From contig DHVX01000073.1 of the NCBI GenBank assembly GCA_002412885.1, forward strand, positions 20,655-84,654: 64,000 bases of DNA. Direction: 5' to 3'. The notes under the pieces are model-generated. The model did no database searches, had not been told where the DNA came from, and saw nothing but the letters and a program-made list of their open reading frames with translations. Made by a program: the position numbers and the translations under genes. This stretch comes from Bacteroidales bacterium UBA5197 (GTDB lineage Bacteria; Bacteroidota; Bacteroidia; Bacteroidales; Lentimicrobiaceae). Shown here piece after piece: positions 59,012 through 64,000 of the stretch (position 1 is its first letter; every line of letters starts with the position of its first letter).

Positions 59012-60030
59012 ATATATTTCTCTACTATTTGTTGCAAGGCCATTTCAACCCGTTCGTCATAGCTTTCTCTAAGGCTTAAATACAATGACAGCGGATCAAC
59101 AACAGGGGCATCATTTAACATTTCGTCAGCCAGTTTAAGTGGGTTATATTTCCACACTTCCAGACAAAACTTGCCTTCAGATTCATTAGGGTTTGTTAAT
59201 TGGCCATTTTTAAGCAGATCATAGAATTTTACTCTTTCGATAGCATAAAATTTCTGTCGGCTCGGATTCATATTGCTGAATACTGTCAACGCCGACTCGT
59301 TGCTTTGGAGTAAAAATTGTCCTCCCGGTTTTTCATCAACAAAAACTTTCTTAAAAACAGGATTTACACATAATGGCAATGCCTGTTGCCAAAGTTCATC
59401 CCTGTTGGCAATAAACCGGATATATTTTTCTCTGGCACCTTCAACCGTGCACAGTTTATTATATACTAGATTTTCTATAGCTTTGGTAATAGCCATCCTG
59501 GAATAACCAAATCTTAAGGCCAATTGTGTGAAGCTATCATCAGCAAGCTGCTTGTTTTCATTCCTGTGAAGGATATGGTACAATAAGATAAGCTGAGCGG
59601 ATGGTAAAAGTTTTTCTACTTTCTTTCTTTGTCTGGGGTTGTGATTTCCTTCTCTTAAGTCGATAAGCAAATCCGGTAAATACATTTGCTTGCCAGGTAC
59701 AATAAAGTTTAACCCTTTTTCAATCAGCCTTTTCCTGTTTAGGGAAGTAAGGTTTTCGGCAAGAAAAACGACTTTCTTATTCAGATTGTTTTTCAGCAAA
59801 TCAATATGTTTACCCAATTGGAAAATGCTTAAACCATCATCATCATCATCATCATTATATTCAATTAACAGGAAGTCAACATTGAACAAGCTGGCATTGT
59901 AGATCCGGTACATTTCACTTATGTACATCGGTAAATTACCCAGATCTTTTTTTGGCACCTGTGTCGGCTCGAATACGAACCCCAGGATGTCATCTACATA
60001 CTTTATCAACTTCTTGATCTTGCTTTCCAT
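59005..60030 (-). CDS. Winged-helix protein, probable AbiEi-like antitoxin
   Basis: A 341-residue protein. The N-terminal half (about 1-135) is an alpha/beta domain of unknown family with an Asp run (NDDDDDDG, from a CAT microsatellite on the plus strand at 59835-59855). The middle has a helix-turn-helix (about 160-215: LADDSFTQLALRFGYSRMAITKAIENLVYNKL). The C-terminal half lacks known motifs. It precedes and overlaps the nucleotidyltransferase, and its promoter carries a symmetric repeat array, as expected for an autoregulating antitoxin. It is longer than classical AbiEi (about 270). Start chosen at the ATG at 60030. Confidence 0.65.
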   Translation of the reverse strand: MESKIKKLIKYVDDILGFVFEPTQVPKKDLGNLPMYISEMYRIYNASLFNVDFLLIEYNDDDDDDGLSIFQLGKHIDLLKNNLNKKVVFLAENLTSLNRKRLIEKGLNFIVPGKQMYLPDLLIDLREGNHNPRQRKKVEKLLPSAQLILLYHILHRNENKQLADDSFTQLALRFGYSRMAITKAIENLVYNKLCTVEGAREKYIRFIANRDELWQQALPLCVNPVFKKVFVDEKPGGQFLLQSNESALTVFSNMNPSRQKFYAIERVKFYDLLKNGQLTNPNESEGKFCLEVWKYNPLKLADEMLNDAPVVDPLSLYLSLRESYDERVEMALQQIVEKYIW

Positions 60031-60032
60031 TG

Positions 60033-60088
60033 TAAACTTAATTATGATGATGTAAACCAATATGGTTTATTGTGCAAATATAGGTTTA
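60033..60088 (-). promoter_or_regulatory. Promoter and symmetric operator array of the AbiE-like locus
   Basis: The -7 element on the minus strand is TATATTTG (60075-60082). Over the start region lies the perfect inverted repeat TAAACC-N5-GGTTTA (60053-60069). Further half-sites lie about 20 bp outside it: TAAAC at 60033-60037 and GGTTTA at 60083-60088. Four half-sites with two-turn spacing centred on the promoter suit cooperative repression by the antitoxin. Confidence 0.65.
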
Positions 60089-60096
60089 TTATTTTG

Positions 60097-60870
60097 TTAA
60101 TCAGCATTATTGTCAATATTAATACAAACATCATTGCGAAAAGCAATATGTTCATTGTACTTAACATAACCCAATTGATTTGTATGCAAATGAGTTTCGC
60201 CAATTTTAAAAGCAGGTATATCACCATGCAGATGTCCAAAGATCCAAAAGTTTGGTTTAGTTACTTCAATCAGTTCAGTAAGCTCCACCGCAAAGGCATC
60301 ATTCAATATGTCACCTCTGAATTTTGGAGGATAATTCATGAAAGTAGGCATGTGATGGCTGACCACTATCGTTTTGCCATCAAAAGCCTGTTCAAGTGCA
60401 GGTTGAATAAAATTCATACAATCAGTGTGTAGCTGGTTGAAACGATCTGTAGAAAAACGGAATCCATTGTGCTTAATCACATGAAAATCGCTCATCGCTC
60501 TTTCAATCTGAAATTGATAAGCAGGATTTATTCTGGACCATAGTGTTGAAAAAATGAACCTGATCTTCTTGTGAACTACCATATGGTTATTCAGCAAAAC
60601 AACATTGCTCCGGATGTTTTCACTGAAAGTGCCTGACCTTTGAGAAATATCCGAATAGTAGTATTCGTGGTTGCCGGGAATCCAATAAGTGAACTCAAAA
60701 TTATCAGCAATATAATCGAAGAAATCGTTGTGCTTGCTCATCACGGCAAAAGGCACAATATCACCTGCAAGCAAAAGGATATCCCCGGCAGGAAGTAAAG
60801 GCCTTTTTTTTAACAGGGCCTTATTTTCCGGAAATTCCAGATGAAGATCAGAACAATATTGAATTTTCAT
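60097..60870 (-). CDS. Metallophosphoesterase
   Basis: A 257-residue calcineurin-like phosphoesterase: CSDLHLEF, LAGDIVPF, WIPGNHEYYYS, VVSHHMPTF and FGHLHGDIP are the five metal-binding blocks. The layout is that of stand-alone bacterial phosphoesterases with unknown substrate. It lies 66 bp upstream of the toxin-antitoxin operon in the same direction, but that operon has its own promoter. Confidence 0.9.
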   Translation of the reverse strand: MKIQYCSDLHLEFPENKALLKKRPLLPAGDILLLAGDIVPFAVMSKHNDFFDYIADNFEFTYWIPGNHEYYYSDISQRSGTFSENIRSNVVLLNNHMVVHKKIRFIFSTLWSRINPAYQFQIERAMSDFHVIKHNGFRFSTDRFNQLHTDCMNFIQPALEQAFDGKTIVVSHHMPTFMNYPPKFRGDILNDAFAVELTELIEVTKPNFWIFGHLHGDIPAFKIGETHLHTNQLGYVKYNEHIAFRNDVCINIDNNAD

Positions 60871-60926
60871 GTGGTATTATTTATTTTTATTTTATTTGAT
60901 ATAGCTTTGGATAATATTTTCCTCAA

Positions 60927-63134
60927 TTACCTTATTTTAACCAGTTTCAAAGTTTCTGTCAAGCCATTCCGCGTGCTTATCCGGCACATATAGATTCCGG
61001 GTTTAAGGGCGGTTCCTGAAAGTCTGATTTCATTGTTCCCGCCGTTTATCTGCTTTTCCAGTATTTTTCTGCCACTGGCATCAGTAAGTATTACCTGAAC
61101 AGGATAGGCGATGCTGGTTCCTGCAGCCGGTCTGATGATGATTTCATTATCAAAAGGATTGGGACTGGCTGAAAAGTAGCTGTCAGCGGTTGGTTTTGGC
61201 TGACCGCTGCTTCCGGTAACACCGCCGGTTGTGGTGCGGATCATTACACCATTTTCTCCGAAAACAATTCCTTCATCATCATTGAAAAAACAGGCTGCAT
61301 TTAATCCGGAAGTTATCTTTGTTTCCAATGGAAACCATGTATTTCCGCCATCGGTGGTTTTCTCTATACTGGCAAATTCACCAAAGCCCATTGCATAACC
61401 AATGGTTGGCGAGGTAAATTGCAGCGAATTGAAATAGAGAAAGTCAGGATTGCCCGATGTTGACTGATTCCAGGTAAGTCCGTTGTCATCCGATTTAAAT
61501 ATTTCGACACCGGCAATTATGATGATGGTGTTTTCATCTGGCAATGCGATATCTTCAGCCGGGCCAAAATCACCAATGGTAATGGTTTCCCAGCTCATTC
61601 CTCCATCCGTTGAATGGAAAACCGTGGTGGCCGGATAATTTTCAGAACCGGCAATAAAGACCTCACTGGCTGACCGGTATTCGATTTGAACACCAGCACC
61701 AAAGATGCCTCCTAAAGTTACCTCATCCCAGGAGAGCCCACCATCTGAAGTTCTGATAACAAGGTACTCCCCACAGATTATACCGTTGTTCTCATCAAAG
61801 AATTTTATGTCAGTATAATCGAAATCAAATCCTGTGCTGATTTCTGTCCAGTTCTCCCCTCCGTCGAAGGTTTTCATAAGGTTTGTTGCATTAAAATCTC
61901 TTCTGACAGCAAATCCCTGATCAACAGTCAGAAAATAAAAATCAAGATCATTCCCATATTCACTTATAAATAGATAATCCCAGCTATTCCCGCCGTCAGT
62001 CGTTTTCTTTATGCCAATGCAGGCAATTCCACCGCTGCTTGCATCGGTAAGTGCATAGCCAATGTTCTCATTCAGGAACTGTGCATCATAAATTTCGCCT
62101 GAAAATATCCTGTTTTGCTTTGGCTGCCACGAAAGTCCTCCATCGTTGGTTTTGAATATCATTCCTTTATTGCCGACTGATAAGGCAGTGTTTTCGTCTG
62201 TATAAATCATTGAATTAGCCGCCCCCCATGGCATCCAGGGTTGTGATATTTCGTCCCAGCTTAAGCCGCCATCATTTGTAAACAGAATTTTTGTCTGATA
62301 TACCCAGGTCTCACAGGCAATCATTCCCTGCTGTTCATTAAAAAAAGCGAACTTGCCGGTGTATGCGGCAAAATCTGAATAAATCTGGGTCCAGGTCAGC
62401 CCGGCGTCGGTAGTTGTATAGATATAGCCGATATAATCCGGAGAGTCTTCGTTGATAAACACAAATCCGGTGGTTGCATTGATAAAATGACAATCATACA
62501 ATTGACCCTGTGGTAACTGATCCGATAAAATTTCCCATATCCACATAGAGCCGCCATCAATTGTCTTCAGGCAATGAGTTGATGATGAAAATATAAACCC
62601 GGTGAGGCTGTCGGCAAAAACAATCTGTTTTAGACTCGCCTGCACTCCACTTTCAATGGCTTGCCAGGTTTCACCGGTATCAGAGGTTTCAAATAGCTGT
62701 CCGGCATCGCCAACCGCAAAACCATGGGTATCACTGAGAAATTCAATGTCGTTGATGCATTGCCAGTTATAAATTGTATTTCCCTGATATTTCAGATTCC
62801 AGGTGTAACCACCGTCGGTAGTTTTCAGGATGGTTTCACTTCCTCCGTTAATGAAGCCGGTTGTTTCATTGATAAAGTGAATCCCTTTACAGATGTATTG
62901 ATTGTTCATTCCGGCCGGATTCAGTATCAGATTCCAGGATTCTCCGGCATCGTCCGACATCATGATGGTGGAGCCGGAGCAGGCAGCAACCAGCCGGTCA
63001 GTGCCCGGAATCCGGGTGATATCGTTGATTGTATTTTCCTGAGGAGCAGGGGAGACCCTTGTCCATGGCAATTGAGCCTGAGCAGATAAAGTGACTAAAA
63101 AAATGACAATAAGAATTGTTCTTAGATAGTTCAT
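60927..63134 (-). CDS. T9SS-secreted Ycf48-like beta-propeller protein
   Basis: A 735-residue protein with a signal peptide (about 1-20), many repeats of the form TTDGGxTW followed by a strand (for example KTTDGGYTWNL, TTDAGLTWTQI, KTNDGGLSWQP), as in Ycf48/sialidase-like propellers, and a C-terminal T9SS type A sorting domain (about 655-735: SPNPFDNEIIIRP ... KPGIYMCRISTRNGLTETLKLVKIR in segments). It should be exported through the outer membrane by type IX secretion and attached to or released from the surface. The binding target is unknown. Confidence 0.92.
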   Translation of the reverse strand: MNYLRTILIVIFLVTLSAQAQLPWTRVSPAPQENTINDITRIPGTDRLVAACSGSTIMMSDDAGESWNLILNPAGMNNQYICKGIHFINETTGFINGGSETILKTTDGGYTWNLKYQGNTIYNWQCINDIEFLSDTHGFAVGDAGQLFETSDTGETWQAIESGVQASLKQIVFADSLTGFIFSSSTHCLKTIDGGSMWIWEILSDQLPQGQLYDCHFINATTGFVFINEDSPDYIGYIYTTTDAGLTWTQIYSDFAAYTGKFAFFNEQQGMIACETWVYQTKILFTNDGGLSWDEISQPWMPWGAANSMIYTDENTALSVGNKGMIFKTNDGGLSWQPKQNRIFSGEIYDAQFLNENIGYALTDASSGGIACIGIKKTTDGGNSWDYLFISEYGNDLDFYFLTVDQGFAVRRDFNATNLMKTFDGGENWTEISTGFDFDYTDIKFFDENNGIICGEYLVIRTSDGGLSWDEVTLGGIFGAGVQIEYRSASEVFIAGSENYPATTVFHSTDGGMSWETITIGDFGPAEDIALPDENTIIIIAGVEIFKSDDNGLTWNQSTSGNPDFLYFNSLQFTSPTIGYAMGFGEFASIEKTTDGGNTWFPLETKITSGLNAACFFNDDEGIVFGENGVMIRTTTGGVTGSSGQPKPTADSYFSASPNPFDNEIIIRPAAGTSIAYPVQVILTDASGRKILEKQINGGNNEIRLSGTALKPGIYMCRISTRNGLTETLKLVKIR

Positions 63135-63162
63135 AGTGGATTGCTTTAAGATATAACGGATA

Positions 63163-63170
63163 CAAATCTA
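63163..63170 (-). promoter_or_regulatory. Promoter -7 element of the T9SS cargo gene
   Basis: The minus strand reads TAGATTTG (TAnnTTTG), 28 bp before the ATG at 63134. No good -33 TTG is seen. The remaining 63171-63421 holds no recognised feature. Confidence 0.5.
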
Positions 63171-63421
63171 TGAAAAATTATATCCGGAAAAAATATATTT
63201 GAAATATGCCTGAATCCCGCAAGGCAGGGTTTGACTGATTGAAATCAAGCCTTTGGCGAAAACAAGGTAAGATCAAGCCAAGCCCTGACTTATGGATTTA
63301 ATTAGATGGATATGACAAAGTCAGTTATTTTCGTTAAATCATTCTTCTCATTGAACAATACTCCAAAAGTCATGTTTAATGTTTAACTCAAATATTTAAA
63401 CAAAAGCCCAAAATAAGAAAC

Positions 63422-63928
63422 ATGAAAAATTTATTTGTAATCATGATTGCGCTTGTAATTTCAGTGAGTGCTTTCAGTCAGAAAAATGATGTTGTGGACA
63501 TTGCCATAAGTTCTGCAGACCACACAACGCTTGTTGCTGCGGTTAAAGCAGCTGATCTGGTCGCAACTTTAAAGAGTGCAGGCCCGTTCACTGTTTTTGC
63601 ACCTACCAATGCTGCTTTTGCCAAACTTCCTGCAGGTACGGTCGAAAGTCTGCTGAAACCTGAAAACAAAGCTCAGCTTGCCAAAATTCTTACCTATCAT
63701 GTGGTAAGCGGAAATCTTGACGCAGCAGCAGTTGTTGCAGCCATTGAAGAAGGTAAAGGCAAAGTTGTGTTAACAACAGTAAGTGGTGGAAAACTGACAG
63801 CCTCCATGGACAGTGGTAAAGTAAAGCTTACCGACGAATCAGGCAATTCTGCTTTCGTTACAGCAACTGATCTGAAAGGCAGCAATGGAGTAATCCATGT
63901 AATTGACGGAGTGGTTCTTCCTAAGTAA
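63422..63928 (+). CDS. Fasciclin domain protein
   Basis: A 168-residue secreted protein with a signal peptide (about 1-20, ending SAFSQ) and one fasciclin domain. It has the H1 motif GPFTVFAPTNAAFAKLP, KILTYHVVSG and the H2-like GSNGVIHVIDGVVLPK. The length is normal for bacterial single-FAS1 proteins, which act in adhesion or matrix binding. A strong terminator follows. Confidence 0.95.
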   Translation: MKNLFVIMIALVISVSAFSQKNDVVDIAISSADHTTLVAAVKAADLVATLKSAGPFTVFAPTNAAFAKLPAGTVESLLKPENKAQLAKILTYHVVSGNLDAAAVVAAIEEGKGKVVLTTVSGGKLTASMDSGKVKLTDESGNSAFVTATDLKGSNGVIHVIDGVVLPK

Positions 63929-63948
63929 ATTCGCCTCATTTTATTACA

Positions 63949-63981
63949 AAGACCCTTTGAGAAATCGAAGGGTCTTTTTTT
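63949..63981 (+). terminator. Intrinsic terminator after the fasciclin gene
   Basis: AAGACCCTT / AAGGGTCTT with a 10-nt loop, preceded by AAA and followed by a T run. Confidence 0.9.
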
Positions 63982-64000
63982 CCTGACTTCGACACTTTTT

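Overview
The window is a chromosomal segment of a member of the Bacteroidota, most likely Bacteroidales-like and from an anoxic or redox-fluctuating habitat. The evidence is a type IX secretion (T9SS) C-terminal sorting domain, an OmpA protein with thrombospondin type 3 repeats, a Rho factor with a long low-complexity insertion, a DUF5777 barrel, a CzcA efflux pump fused to its outer-membrane factor, few Shine-Dalgarno sites, and many promoters fitting the Bacteroidota -7 element TAnnTTTG. No tRNA, rRNA, CRISPR array, prophage or transposase gene was recognised. The first gene is cut by the window edge.

Layout. 1-6.6 kb: a 5'-truncated von Willebrand A protein, a divergent Crp/Fnr regulator, then a respiratory cluster of CX4CH haem lipoprotein, DUF5777 barrel, monohaem cytochrome c, seven-haem membrane-anchored cytochrome, cytochrome b and six-haem lipoprotein. 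This looks like a quinol-to-outer-membrane electron path. 6.7-11 kb: rho, gcvT and a ComB-like phosphatase. 11-20.6 kb: a heavy-metal module with an OmpR-type response regulator and kinase, cytochrome b561, a CDF exporter, a CzcA-outer-membrane-factor fusion and a CzcB adaptor. 20.8-32.5 kb: dipeptidyl peptidase III, a porin, a MobA-MobB fusion, a degenerate rhodanese with a Cys tail, a GxxExxY protein bounded by inverted repeats, prfC, a methyltransferase, a DksA/TraR protein, a hemolysin III protein and OmpA. 32.7-36.4 kb: small proteins and an MlaEFD lipid-transport operon. 36.4-39.7 kb: an arsenic operon arsR-arsC-arsM-acr3-rhodanese read leftwards from an operator that encloses the -7 box. 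39.8-49.6 kb: an odd lipoprotein, DUF4395, a porin, an acetate symporter with its DUF485 partner, a second Crp/Fnr regulator reached through a perfect FNR-type palindrome, and a Cache-PAS-CBS-DUF294 sensor with a phosphoesterase. 49.7-50.5 kb: DUF190 and crcB for fluoride export.

50.7-58.1 kb is the most unusual part. It is a tight four-gene operon in which a 1714-residue protein, an SLC12-type cation-chloride cotransporter continued into a long helical region and a P-loop ATPase, sits between two MscS-type channel genes and follows a small membrane-anchored sensor-like protein. I infer a self-contained osmotic or ion-homeostasis system. 58.1-60.1 kb holds an AbiE-like toxin-antitoxin pair with a symmetric operator array over its promoter. 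The window ends with a phosphoesterase, a T9SS-secreted Ycf48-like propeller protein and a fasciclin protein.

All calls come from reading the sequence. Functional names rest on recognised motifs and family knowledge. Operon links, regulators and system-level roles are inferences.
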